Origin: Anoplolepis gracilipes
Lineage: Eukaryota; Arthropoda; Insecta; Hymenoptera; Formicidae
DNA length: 64,000 nt
Assembly: GCF_047496725.1 (NCBI RefSeq)
Contig: NC_132980.1
Location: forward strand, 3,579,001 to 3,643,000
Direction: 5' to 3'
Under the pieces are notes generated by a model. The model did not search any database. It saw only the letters and a list, made by a program, of their open reading frames with translations, and had not been told where the DNA came from. Position numbers and translations under genes: made by a program. Shown here piece after piece: positions 22,104 to 33,451 of this stretch; within the stretch, counting starts at the first letter, position 1, and every line of letters begins with the position of its first letter.

Positions 22104-24289
22104 TTAAGAGAAATGCCGCTGCACAAACTCTTGACGAAAAAAATTTCCATACTGTGTTGATTCTGAAGCAGAATTTAATGCAGGATGGTCATCTTCTTCA
22201 TTTTTCAAATCCTCATCTGAATCTGCGTCTAAAAAATAGAGTAATTATATCTTTTAATTTTTATTGTCAAATTACATTTATTTCGTAATAGCTTATATAT
22301 TACATACCATATGGATTGTTATCCTTAAATTTTTGGCGAATGTTATATAAAACAGTCATCGCTATGATGACTGCTTTTGCATTACTTAATGATATTTGCA
22401 TACCATTTTTTAAGGCACGAAACATGCCTTTCCATTTGCCAAAGCAGTGCTCCACAATGATCCGGGTCCGTATATGGGATGTGCTATAACGCTCCTCAAA
22501 AGGATTACGAGGATTTAATATAGGAGTTAAAAGATATGGTTTGCAAAGATACCCGGAATGTCCAAGCAAGACACCTTTTATCCTACCTGTCTACAAAAAA
22601 ATTAAAAATATATATTAATGTTTTATGTTTTATGTTTACATTTAATAATTTATATTTTCATATATAGATTATTATACATGTATAGTTACATAATTAAATA
22701 TATAACTATATGTGTAATTATATAATTGTTGTGTGTGTGTAATACATAATACATTTTTGTGTACAATATTGTTATAGCCTCAGAAAAGGCTATATATTTA
22801 ATAAATAAATATATATGTATATATACATATATAATTATAATGATGCGGGAATGCATCGCGACCGAAGCGATCGCGCGAGCCGCTGACGCAGCGAGCCACG
22901 CGCGCCCGAGACCGAGCGCGAACACGAGACCGGAAAGCGCTCTCGGAGACGCACCGGAAAGGTGTCGCCGAATTGCAAAAGTACAAGCGAGGAAATTCGA
23001 CTTTGAATTTCCTCGCCTGCACTAAAACGAACCTGCGAACCCGCGAATTCAGCAACATAACCATATTTGGTCATGTTGCTAAGGGATCCCCTCCGAAAAT
23101 CCATGCAGTTCGGAGGGAAGAACAGCACCCGCCGCAATGAAGCGACGGGCAGTCGTTAATTAGATCCTAACGAGTAATAATCGTCACGGGCAGCTGTTGA
23201 CCAAATTCAACAGAGTCATACACGAATAACTAAGAGATATACGCCCGCCTGAGATAAGCCGACGTATCAGGCTACCGGTACGACAGTATATACGAGAGAT
23301 ACCGGTTTCTCACTCTAACCGATAGTAAGCGCGAGTGGTATACCGTTCGCTGGGAGCAGTGACTAACCATCATATTGTTGAAATTAATTTTATATCATTT
23401 ATTATCGAAAAATAACGAAAATAGTCCAAAGTCAAGAATCATTAAAATAAAAGGAGACAACAGCCCGCCGTATCCCCGACATCCCGGCACGATCCCGCAA
23501 AATCCTCCCGGAGGCACAACAATATATATTTAACATTTTAGTATAACCATTAACCTCGAATTCATTCTTGAAGGAACATAAATCCCATATATGCGCATCG
23601 TGGGCACTGCCTCTCCATCGAGCAACAATGTCCAGTATATGCCGTTCTTCATTGCACACCACCTGGATGTTTAACGAATAAAAACCCTTCCGGTTCATAT
23701 ATAACGCAGCTTGTTTCTGGCTAAAGCATTTAATTGGTACGTGAGTATAATCAATACATAACAACCATAGGAAACTGAGCTACGTTATAAAATTCCTGTG
23801 AAGGGTTTCTATTCGTGAAGGATATTTAACATATTCTGCCAACAGTCCTGCCAGAATACGCGATACTGAAGCGACAATCCTGGACACTGTAGGCTGCGAT
23901 ATACCATGCAAATCTCCAATATAAAAATGTTTTTTTTATTTTTGCTCAGAAATAAATTTATAATAAATTATGATAATTATAAAATTATAAAAAAACGTAC
24001 TTAATTCGATTTGATAACATCCTTTAGCGTAATAACGCAAAGTGATGAGAATTTGGAGGACTGGTGTAATGACATTTCTTCTAAATGAAAGAGGAGATAA
24101 CCTTTCTTCTACTAATGAAATGACAAAACGCACACATTCTTTCGTTAACCTGTATCTTTGTCTAAACTCGTGATCATTATAAATTTCAAAAGCGTCTATT
24201 CTATTTCGAAACACTCGCGGTTCACGTTCAGGTACTGCATTTATTTCCTGAACTTCGATCGCATGATTAATATCCTCCAGTACATCCAT
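22104..24289 (-). pseudogene. PIF/Harbinger (HARBI1-like) transposase with introns, split by an LTR
   Basis: Exon 1 (24289 to about 24002) begins with ATG and encodes FRQRYRLTKECVRFVISLVEE; a donor follows at AATTAA|GTACGT. Exon 2 (about 23920-23522) encodes IGDLHGISQPTVSRIVASVSR, then the catalytic CIDYTHVPIK, NRKGFYSLNIQVVC and DIVARWRGSAHDA, with a TAG and small indels near 23780. Exon 3 (22590-22308, after TTTGTAG) encodes GVLLGHSGY and HIRTRIIVEHCFGKWKGMF. Exon 4 (22228-22104) ends QYGNFFRQEFVQRHFS and TAA. These are the DDE blocks and order of Harbinger nucleases. A 0.7-kb solo LTR sits between exons 2 and 3. Harbinger transposition also needs a Myb-like partner, which is not seen beside it. 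Confidence 0.9.
22841..23521 (-). repeat. Solo LTR (~681 bp) of an LTR retrotransposon
   Basis: Read on the minus strand it starts TGTTGTGCCTCCGGGAGG at 23521 and ends GCATTCCCGCATCA at 22841 (TG...CA). It is GC-rich against its surroundings. A related sequence with the same start (TGTTGTGCCTCCGTGAGG) stands at 52049. No internal coding region is attached. Flanks are AT-rich and I cannot name a target duplication. The inner boundary is inferred from the composition change and the CA end. Confidence 0.65.
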
Positions 24290-24609
24290 GATTATGTACT
24301 TTCGTACTTTTGTATTTTGTATATACTTTTATACATATGTTGTACTTTTGTATGTATTTTTCTAATTTTTTACTATTGTATTAACTTTTCGCAATTCATA
24401 TACTTCGCTTTACACACTTATGCACTGTTAAGATAAAGAAAATTTTTAAAGTGCCCAAATATCATAATTATTGTTGTGTAAAATCTCTATTAATTGTAAG
24501 AAACTCGATATATATCCATTTTATTAACAAAATCAATCATATAACGTTGATAAAATCAATTAAACTTGTCAATCATACCGTAACTGTTACGCACAGAGCG
24601 CTTTTATCT

Positions 24610-25045
24610 TGCTAAAATGTGCCTCCGACCACATTTAGCGGCGCATCTATTGATATGGCATAAATGTGCTATAAATGTGGCTCAGAATAGGATTTTCACC
24701 ATAAAGTTGTGCTTTTAGGCTAAACATGGCGGTCCGTCCCTAATGCGCTGTTAAATGTGCGCTTAGAATACCGCCACATTTAGCGCGTCATCTAAGGCAC
24801 ATTTAGAGGCACATTTAGCGATAAATATGAGCTCAGAATATGGGCTAATGTCTTTAAGACGTCAGAAAGATGTCTTTTGATGAAGTCTAAAAGACGTCAA
24901 AAAAAGACATGTTTAAGACGTTTCAAAAAATACGTCTAAAATTGAATATCTTAAAGACGTCAGAAAGACATCTTTTGGTCAAGTCTTAAGAAAGGCGTCA
25001 TAAGAAAGACGTCTTTAATATGTCTTTAAGACATGCATGTTGTCT
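24610..25045. repeat. Two short-motif arrays: ACATTTAGCG and AAGACGTC types
   Basis: 24610-24840 contains many direct and inverted copies of ACATTTAGCG/GTGCCT motifs. 24845-25045 contains repeated AAGACGTC/AAAGATGTCTTTT motifs, related to a block at about 26566-26660. They look like interiors of foldback MITEs. 24290-24600 upstream is plain AT-rich sequence. Confidence 0.55.
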
Positions 25046-25359
25046 GAGTTTTAATTTCTCATGATTTAGTTGAAAAAGTATTTTCATAAACATTTTATGC
25101 GTTACATGCTAACAGTAAATATATGCTTATATTTCATGTGACTTTGCTATTACATAAGTCATAGTATTTATTTTTTATATTTATAGTTTCTTGCCTTATT
25201 ATGACATGTTATTTTATATTAGATTTTAATTATTTAATTCTTGACATATCATGCATTATAAATTGCTATTGTTCTTTGCTAATTTCCTATTGTATTTGTA
25301 TTTTTGTGTGTTACAGATAATAAACAAAACTTCGAACACTAGATTTTAGAAGAAAAGTG

Positions 25360-26277
25360 GATAAATATTTACATAAGGTCACCCCTTTCAGAAGTCAATG
25401 ACCTTGACATATGTTGTCAAGTCACTGTCCTGAGTAACGCTTAAAAGGTTTTAGCCGTCGCTCGTTATTTACTAAAAAGGTTTAAAAATTTTTTGCAATT
25501 ATTTTATCAAATACTGAAAATTTAAAAAAATGTTTCAAATAAAAGTTGTAGGTCTCTTCAAAATACACATTCTATATATATTCTATCCATTTTTATTATA
25601 CGAGTGATAGCTTTCGAGAAAAACAACGATAAAGACTCTAAACCTTATATAATATTAATTATAACATAATATATAATATAGTCCCACTGCATCCGCGCAT
25701 ACACTTTCTACACATATACTTTCTTACTCACACAACAAATGGATTGGGTTAGGTTATTTTTTTTTGGAAGTGGAGCCCCTCGCAGGGGGCGGAATCCACT
25801 ATGCCCGTGGATAGACTTTCTATGCGTCAAAAGTGTATGCGTGGATACAGTGGGTTCCGTCCCCCTGTGGGGGGCTCCACTTCCTATAAAAATAACCTAA
25901 CCCAACCCATTTGTTGTGTGGGTAAGAAAGTATATGTATAGAAAGTGTATGCGCGAATGCAGTGGGACTATATTATATATTATGTTATAATTAATATTGT
26001 ATAAGGTTTAGAGTCTTTATCGTTGTTTTTCTTGAAAACTATCACTCGTATAATAAAAATAGATATAAAATGTTTTGAAGAGACCTACAACTTTTATTTG
26101 AAACATTTTTTTAAATTTTCAGTATTTGATAAAATAATTGCAAAAAATTTTTATAACTTTTTAGTAAACAACGAGCGACGGCTAAAACCTTTTAAGCGTT
26201 ACTCAGGACAGTGACCTTGACAACATATGTCAAGGTCATTGACTTCTGAAAAGGGTGACCTTATGTAAATATTTACC
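25360..26277. mobile_element. Palindromic MITE with 8-bp target duplication GAAAAGTG
   Basis: GAAAAGTG at 25352-25359 and 26278-26285. Ends GATAAATATTTACATAAGG and the inverse of GGTAAATATTTACATAAGG. Arms of ~400 bp are almost perfectly complementary, around a GC-rich centre (25770-25870) that itself forms an imperfect hairpin. No coding capacity; the frame at 26023-26214 is arm sequence. The 8-bp duplication suggests a hAT- or Merlin-type partner. Confidence 0.85.
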
Positions 26278-26335
26278 GAAAAGTGTTTATAAAGCATCGA
26301 TAGCATTTATACTTTTAGAGAAGAAAATACAATAT

Positions 26336-27158
26336 ACCCATGTAGCACATGTTCGTTTTATAAACGTTTTCTAAACGTATCCAATATTTTTTAACCGTCA
26401 AGCACCAATAAGAAATGTTTCAACAGAAACATTTTTAAAATCATGGTTTAAGAAACGTATATTTTACGTTTCTATAAATAGAACAAAAATTAATGTTTTA
26501 ATTCAAAATTATATATATACACATTATTAAGACTGTACTTATTAAGACGATCCCCAGATAGCACAGAAAACTAAAAGATGTCTAAAAGATGTCTTCTAAA
26601 AGTCATAATTACGTTAAGTCGACGAAAAGATGACTTTTTGATCATCTTTTCGACAAGACAAAAGAGATCTATTTTATAATATACTTATATAAAATAATTT
26701 TATAATATTTTATATTTTATAATATTTTATAATATAGTGTTCTTTTGTTTGCCGCTACGTGGCGTGTTCAGACTTAACTCGTATTCAAGTTTTCATAACA
26801 TGTATATAAAACCTAAAAAAACAGGTACTAAAAGTATAATTTAAATTATGTCTTTTTTGTCAGTTTGACTTCTGATGTAATCTCGAGAAGAGATTCAGAA
26901 CATGAAAATAGATGAATTATATCCATATTTGCATTATTTTATTGAATCTGTGGATAAACAAATTTTTTACAAATAAAGGAAAAAAATCCTATTTTGACAG
27001 TTTCTTAAACGTTTTTTTTTTGTTAGAAAATGACGTTTCCCTTAACGTTTTTTAAGTGGACATTTTAACCAATCAGAAACGTTTTTAAAAGCCGGTTTTA
27101 AAACGTTTCGCAGAAACATTTGTGAAACGTTTTTGAAACGAATATGTGCTACTTGGGT
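26336..27158. mobile_element. MITE with ACCCAWGTAGCACAT ends
   Basis: Left ACCCATGTAGCACATGTTCG and right end, reversed, ACCCAAGTAGCACATATTCG. Both ends are full of AAACGTTT motifs. A second block at about 26552-26665 begins CCCCAGATAGCACAGAAAA and carries AAAAGATGTCT repeats; it may be a related smaller MITE nested inside. Confidence 0.7.
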
Positions 27159-27439
27159 AACGTGTAAGTTTTTCTAATTATAATTTTTTATTACAACTTC
27201 TTATATTACTATTCACATTTTTCTATAAACAGTAATATATATACATATATATTTAAATTCTTCAGATGTTTGAGTTTTAGCATCACAGAAATAGTTGACA
27301 AAGCATTTTCATATAATATTTTATATGTGCAGATATGTGTTTTTATAAATATTTATTACAATAGCTTTGCTGTTACATATGATAATCTCTAACATTATTA
27401 TTACTCTTATATACTTATATTTTTACTTGTCTTCATTTA

Positions 27440-28015
27440 AATTATATAGGATGAGAAAAAAGTATGGAAAAACATGAGTTTTACAGAAAAAAATAAAAGT
27501 TGGTTTCAACATAAGATGGTGTCATTAGTTTGACTTTAAATAGTTATTTGAAGTTTATGTAAAGGTCATTTTCAATTTCTTAAATAGAACATTCCATTTT
27601 TCATTACATATTCTTCTAGCTTATCTAGAGGGCCTAAGTCACTATTATAAAATATTTTTTCATTGCAAGAACACTTTGAATTATAAGGCCAATACTTTGA
27701 TAAAGTAATATATACAATAATTAAAAATTATAAAAATTAATATTAAATATATAAATATATAAAAATATAATTAAGTTAGAAAAATATAAATTAAATAAAA
27801 ATTAAATAAAACACTTCGCTGATGACTTTGATTTTAATGTTGTAGAGGGTACACTCTAAGTACGTGTTTTGAATTTTGCGATGGTCTCGTTTGATTCCTG
27901 AAATATGTGACTTCGAAATAATCTTAATAATCATAATTTTTATCTTTTGTTTGAAACATTTTTTCATATTTTTAAAATCATTAGCTTGTAAGATTTTATA
28001 TGAGTCACCCTGTAT
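27440..28015. mobile_element. Worn copy of the CAGGGTG palindromic MITE family
   Basis: Contains TTGGTTTCAACATAAGATGG, GTCATTAGTTTGAC and ACATATTCTTCTAGCTTATC in the order found in the arm at 6205 (TTATATAAGATGGTGCC, ATTGGTTTGACC). The right end reads GAGTCACCCTGTAT. Many substitutions indicate a much older insertion than the 2888 copy. Confidence 0.6.
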
Positions 28016-28275
28016 TACATTTTAATTTATATTATAATTATTCAATCATCTTTCATACATTATACATTGCTTTTTGCTAATTTTTTATTATTTTTATATT
28101 CTTTGTGTTATAGGTGACAATAGAACTTTGAATACTACATTTTTTATAAAAACATATTTTTTTTAAGGCAACACTGTGACGTATAAGTTTTACAATTTTT
28201 TGAATTATTTAATTATTAATTTTTCTTTTGCAACTTGATAATTGAAAAATTTAATAATCTGTTTTTAACATTAAA

Positions 28276-30382
28276 ATGAAATTTTCTAAAACTCGAAATA
28301 TTAAAATGTTACGTGGTCGGAAGCCAATGTATAAATTATTACTACGTCAACGTAGACGGATATTAAACTTGTTGCAACAGAATAATGATCAAGACAATAA
28401 TAATATGCTAGTAGATAATCCATAGAATACTCTGATTGATAATTATAGTCTCAGTGTATCTCCAGTATTGCACAATTCTTGTATCGATCAAATGTCTAAT
28501 GTTCATGAACAATGCAGTCAATTTTCTTCCGATGTTGCAATGAATGTTGAGAATTATAATTTCTATTCCAAAAAAAATATTTCACCTAAAAGTGATTGTA
28601 ATTTCAATGCAGAAATGAATACTTCTCATGTGTTTCAAGAATCTCTTGTAGAAGCTTTTATACAAGGAAATCTTACACACACACAAGGCAATATTATTTT
28701 TAAAACATTACGTTCACTACCATGTCTCTCATATCTCCCGAAAAATTCACGAACATTATTACAGACTCCGTGCAAAGGTCCTAACATAACTAAAATTGAG
28801 CCTGAGAAATACTTGCATGTAGGATTTGCAAAGGCCCTTACTAGAATTTTACAAAAAAACACTACCAAATTTGATTCCAGATATACTTCAAGTAGATTGG
28901 AGTATTGACGGGACCAGATTGAACAAATCGAGCAATATGCAAATTTGGTTTGGATTCAGTGTTCTGTAACTAACATTGCCAATTCCACACCTGAAGTTGT
29001 AGGAATATACAAAGGATCAAAAACACCATATAGTATTGATCTTTTTCTTAATCAGTTCATTGAAGATGTACTACACGTTATTGATAACGGTGTTTTCTTT
29101 CTTCAGAAACAAATTCCAATAATGCTGCTAGCTTTTATTGCAGATACACCTACACGTTCTTGGATATTAAATCATTTTGGACATACCTCCAATAATCCAT
29201 ATTCCAAATGTAAAGTTGTTGGTACTCGATACAAGGATCAAATGGTCTTTATGGGCACAAATCATTATTTACGAACGGATGATGAATATGCTCAGCTCAT
29301 TGACGAAGATCATCACAAAGGACCGAGTCCACTAAATCGTTTATCAATGGGTATGGTTTTACAAGTACCCATTGAATATATGTATTTGGTTTGTATAGGT
29401 GTTGTCAAAAAGTTATTGACTGCATGAGTTACTGGAAAGTACGGGAAAAAAATGAAATTATCTGGCCGCAATCAAAATTTGATTTCAAAAAGACTTCAAC
29501 ATCTTATTTCGTATTGATCACGAGAATTTGCGAGAAAACCAAGATCATTAGCTGATTATAAGCATTATAAAGCTACTGAAGATCGCCAATTTGTCTTATA
29601 TTCTGGATCAATAGTTTTACTAATTATTATGGAAAAACATGGTTATATGCACTTTCTACTTTTTCATGCGGCGATACGTGCACTGTGTCGCCAAGCAATT
29701 TCGCAACCATTGTTACTTTTTGCAAAACTTGCTCTTGAAACGTTTGTAAAAAAATGTTTTGATTTTTATGAACACACTTTTCTCTCGTACAATGTTCATG
29801 CATTGCTACATTTAACAAAAGACGTAGAACGGTTAGGTCCTCTTGATTTTTTCAGCTTTTCCTTACGAAAATAATATTTCGTTTTTTAGACAATATTATA
29901 GAACACCTCATCGTCCTCTCCAACAATTTTTCTACAGACAAACTGAGAGGGAAATACGAGAAAAACTTGAATCAGTCACTGATGATAAAATCAAATTTTT
30001 TGGAAAACATAATGAAGGACCATTGCCTTTGGAACTTTTAGTGGGTATTTCTCAATATAAGAAGCTGCAGAATAAGTACATCTATGTAAATGTCGATTCT
30101 TTGAGTGATAGGTGTTGTGTTCTTCGTGGTTCATCAGTGTGCATTATACATAATATTTTAGAAAAGAAAAATTTACATTATTTTGTGATTAAAAAATTTG
30201 GAATCATCGAATATTTTTATGATGTTGGTATCTCCTCTTCTTTAATCGATGTATTTAAATATTCCACATTGTGTAATAATTTTAATATTATTTCTATTAA
30301 AGTTAAAGCTAAGTGCTACTTGACACTATGCTGGGCAATTAACGATGGTGAGGATTCAGATTCTAGTATTATTGAGTACTGA
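28276..30382 (+). pseudogene. CACTA/EnSpm-like transposase relic
   Basis: ATG at 28276 opens a basic N-terminus (RRRRILNLLQQ-like), stopped by TAG at 28423 but continuing in the same frame to 28908. The block P.LIPDILQVDWSIDGTRLNKSS appears in another frame around 28862-28950, after a shift in an A-run. 28945-29427 has VGIYKGSKTPYSIDLFLNQF and the MVLQVPIEYMYLVCIGVVKKLL motif, then a TGA and a further stop in frame before KATEDRQFVLYSGS. 29843-30382 has AFPYENNISFFRQ and RTPHRPLQQ after another shift. These blocks recur in a widespread animal transposase family allied to CACTA elements. The superfamily name is from memory and moderately sure; transposon origin is firm. No terminal repeats recognised. 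Confidence 0.65.
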
Positions 30383-31234
30383 TGAGCCTATCGCTCGAAA
30401 ATATATTGTTTCGATTCTCCTATAATCGTAATATCTATCATTTTTCATGTTTTCTTTCGTTCTTTATAGTTTGAGTTTCTATGTTTTATTTTCTAACATT
30501 TTCTTCATGATGCATTTGTATTATATATTTATGTACATATGTTTAGCTATTTATGGAGGCATCTTTTTATGGTGATTGTTGCATCTAAAATTTAAAATAA
30601 ATTTAACATATTGCTTTCGTTTTTCTATGTGCAGTTTATACGTACTTTTACAGTACTTTTTTAGGATAAATTCTACTTTTTTAAGTTTAGACATTAATTT
30701 ATTTAGTTAAATAGTTGCTATATATATTAATATATTGTTGTCAGAATGGACACAAGGCTCAAAAAAATAATTCAAAAGAGAACTTGAAAACGTGTAAACT
30801 TTATATTGAATACGCAGTGAACAGGACAATCAAAACGATAAATATATATATATATATACATACGTGTGTGTGTATCCGTGTGTGTGGGTGTGTGTGTGTA
30901 TGTGTGTGTGTGTGTGTGTGTGCACGTGTGTGTGTGCACGTGTGTGTGTACTCATGCGTGTGTGTCCTATGAAATAATACTATGCGATCATAACTGCGTT
31001 CTATATATTCACTACCAATACTGAAAATCTATAATGTATGTGACGCAAACTATAAATTGTCAATACTGATAGTAAATATCCGAACGCATAATATTTCATT
31101 TCAGATTATTGGTTCACATTTTTCAACTTAATAATATTTAATAACAATATTTGATAACAATATTAATGTATATTTTTTAACAAAATAAAATTAAAGTAAC
31201 ATTTAATTATAATAACGAAAATTTTTATTTATAG
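30383..31234. other. AT-rich spacer with TA/GT microsatellite
   Basis: 30840-30965 is a (TA)n then (GT)n-rich microsatellite; open frames through it are artefacts. No gene seen in the rest. Confidence 0.7.
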
Positions 31235-31556
31235 CTTAGGTCATCCTTCTCGTCTGATTGTAAAGTCTAAAAAATATATGACCACTTCATCGTCAGATAA
31301 AGAGAAATCGATTAAAAGAATTCGAAACGATAAAAGTAATCGATCTGAACAGACGACAGACATCGAAAATTATATTGATCAAATAAGAAAAGATTTAAGT
31401 AATGATAAGGAAAACGAACCTGATGAAAATACTTCTCTTGCAATCTTTAATACTTCTTCGCCTCAATTACTGAATCCAGCTTCGCAAATGGAAAGTCTGC
31501 CAAATGTTATTTCTGAACAATATTCAGGCAGTAATAATGCATCAAACGTACACTGA
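31235..31556 (+). CDS. Orphan exon of unknown protein
   Basis: Follows a plausible acceptor (TTTATTTATAG at 31224-31234) and is open to a TGA at 31554-31556. It encodes LGHPSRLIVKSKKYM and then a Ser/Asn/Asp/Lys-rich, low-complexity tail (SSSDKEKSIKRIRNDK). No upstream exon was found and no domain is recognised. It could be a second gene of the CACTA-like element upstream or the linker of a DUF4806-type protein, but neither is shown. Confidence 0.3.
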
Positions 31557-31594
31557 ATTATTAACACGAAACAGTTCATCAAACTTCAATGTAC

Positions 31595-31620
31595 AACCTT
31601 TTTTTTTTTTTTTTTTTTTA
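31595..31620. repeat. Oligo-T tract at an AT-rich/GC-rich border
   Basis: A run of about 22 T marks a sharp change into GC-rich sequence. It could be the poly(A) end of a minus-strand LINE fragment. A second C-run/T-run lies at about 32420-32453. Confidence 0.6.
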
Positions 31621-33451
31621 ACACAGAGGAAATCTCCAAGGAGATACCTGGTGTCCGCGGGGACGGAGCACCGGGTTATGTGGGTTTTAGGGGCGCTAGA
31701 TGTTGTTTGCGCCCCCGATCCACTAAAACCCCTGCGGTGAAGGCCCGGGCTTGCTCGGGGACGAGCGATTGCATTACTTCTGAAGGGCCCCCTGCCAAAT
31801 CTTACCCGCGGGGCCGCATCCGAAATAGACGTATCGGATGTGGCCCCGTAACCTCTCCCGTAGTGGCTGGGAGAAGCGGCCTTCTTGTACTGTTTCTGCA
31901 GCGCAGGGGGGTCACACCCCCACGCCGCACCTTCAGGGGGAGGAATTTGATTCCCCCTAAGGGGGACGAAAATTGGAGTCTCCCACTTGAATCCCCGTCC
32001 CTGCTGGCACCCCCCTAAAGGGGGAGGTGCGGAGTTCTCGGGATATTTGAGGGGGTCGTTTGACCCCTCCCTCTTCCTGTGACTAATGGAGGGGAGACTA
32101 GTCCTCCTTCTCCTTTATTGAATGTCGTCAAGGGCGATATCGATCGGATGGCGGTGACGGCGGGGTCTGTGACGGGGGCGTCCATCACTTCTTCTTCTCC
32201 TCCTCCCGCCACCGCCATCGTCCTGCTCGTCTTCGCTGCCGCTGCCAATAACAGCACCCCCTCGTGGGCACACCTTGTCGTGGTGAAGGGGCTCTAGTAA
32301 CCGAAAGGTGAAGCCAACGTGCCCAGACAGCATTGCCACGAGCCGGTGTCAGCTTGCTGAACGAATGGCTCCTATGTGGCAAGCGCACTTCGTGCGTTGA
32401 TTGGACGGTCGACGGCCGTCCCCCCCCCCCCTTTTTTTTTTTTTTTTTTTTTTCCCTCCCAATTTTCATGCGGGTGCTCCCGCGGGATGAGGGTGCGGAG
32501 CGGTGGGTGCTCCTGCCGTGAAACGTCCCTCAGTGGGGAAAAGTGGGAGCCGGTCGGGACCCTCGCCCGAAGGACTGGATGGGTGACTCAGTCACCCGCC
32601 GGGCCAAAGGCGGGGACCACCCCGATCCCAGTGACTCCCACGTGTGAGTGTGTGTGTGCGTGTGATTAATTCTCCATTTATTTTCAGGAACTTTATTTTC
32701 AGGTACAATCGGGTTTTAGATGTTGCCGTCTGTGGCTTCGTCGGCTTGGGCGGTCGTTAGGTCGTCGTTGTCGTCGCGGTCGCTTTCGTCGAGGTCGGGC
32801 CCGCATAACGTCTAAAGACTAAGGTGTTAGGAACCGTGCTTAGAGTCTGCATGATCGCGTAGACGTAAAATGTCGCGGTCGCGAACGGTCCGTCCCGGGA
32901 TACCTGCCGTCCTCCTGGAGTATCTAGGCTTGGCGGCGTAAAGGTGGCTCTACGTCGCTCGACCACCCCTTCCACCGTACTCGTGGGAACAGATATGGTG
33001 TACAAAAATAAAATCTTCGACGTGGTGAGGAGGAGTGACCACCTGGCCGACCGCTTCCGGTCTGGCGCGGCCGCGAGTAGGGAAGCGCGGGGTGTCTCCG
33101 TCGTTGAGTCGCGGGTCTGCTCGACCGCGTGCTCGGTGGCGGCCTCCGCCTCCTCGAGAGCGCCTCACCGAGCTGTGCGCGGGCGGGCCCGTGACACAAT
33201 ACGCGATGGCGCACAGCCCCGAGATTGCGGCCTTCCTGCCGCTAGAACCGCGTTAGTGAATCGCGAAGCAACCGGGATTAGAGCCGCGTACGTCGTATTA
33301 GAGCGATGTTTCATTACTACGATTAGGTCGGCGTCGGTCAATTTAGCGCGAGAATCGGAGACCGGCGTCAAACAAATAGCGCGCGAGATAGAAAAGCCCG
33401 CGATTAGGCCCGCGATTAGACCCGCTTAGATCCGCGAACATTGCGACAACG
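31621..33451 (+). other. GC-rich region 5' of the R1-A ORF2, possible UTR/ORF1 remnant
   Basis: Composition matches the LINE downstream. It includes a block reading GGCACACCTTGTCGTGG and AGTAACCGAAAGGTGAAGCC (32268-32320), and a GGGTGACTCAGTCACCC hairpin (32580-32600). An open frame at 32944-33429 (Arg/Ala-rich, 161 codons) could be the end of ORF1, but no zinc knuckles are seen, so I do not call a gene. Confidence 0.45.

Larger units (their letters stand above)
25050..28260 (+). repeat. Ancient direct duplication (unit ~0.3-0.4 kb) split by later MITEs
   Basis: 25050-25350 (GAGTTTTAATTTCTC..., a long T/A stretch, GTGTTACAGATAATA..CTTCGAACACTAG) is matched in order by 27265-27440 plus 28015-28140 (GAGTTTTAGCATCAC..., GTGTTATAGGTGACA..CTTTGAATACTAC). 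Each copy has been interrupted by its own MITEs. 27158-27190 resembles 28168-28200 and would be the following part of the unit. Similarity is moderate, so this is old. Confidence 0.5.

Noticed and set aside
22759..23137. Arg/Ala-rich open frames on both strands
   Set aside because: They lie in the GC-rich solo LTR, overlap each other and have no domain.
24845..25045. Regular AAGACGTC repeats, considered as CRISPR or an operator array
   Set aside because: Spacing is irregular, there are no unique spacers, the host is eukaryotic, and the motif recurs in MITE-like blocks nearby.
30715..30972. Open frame ending in Cys/Val repeats
   Set aside because: It translates the GT microsatellite.
31597..32453. 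Poly-T runs considered as Pol III terminators of a SINE
   Set aside because: No A/B boxes upstream; they sit at the border of GC-rich LINE-like sequence and are more simply poly(A) ends read in reverse.
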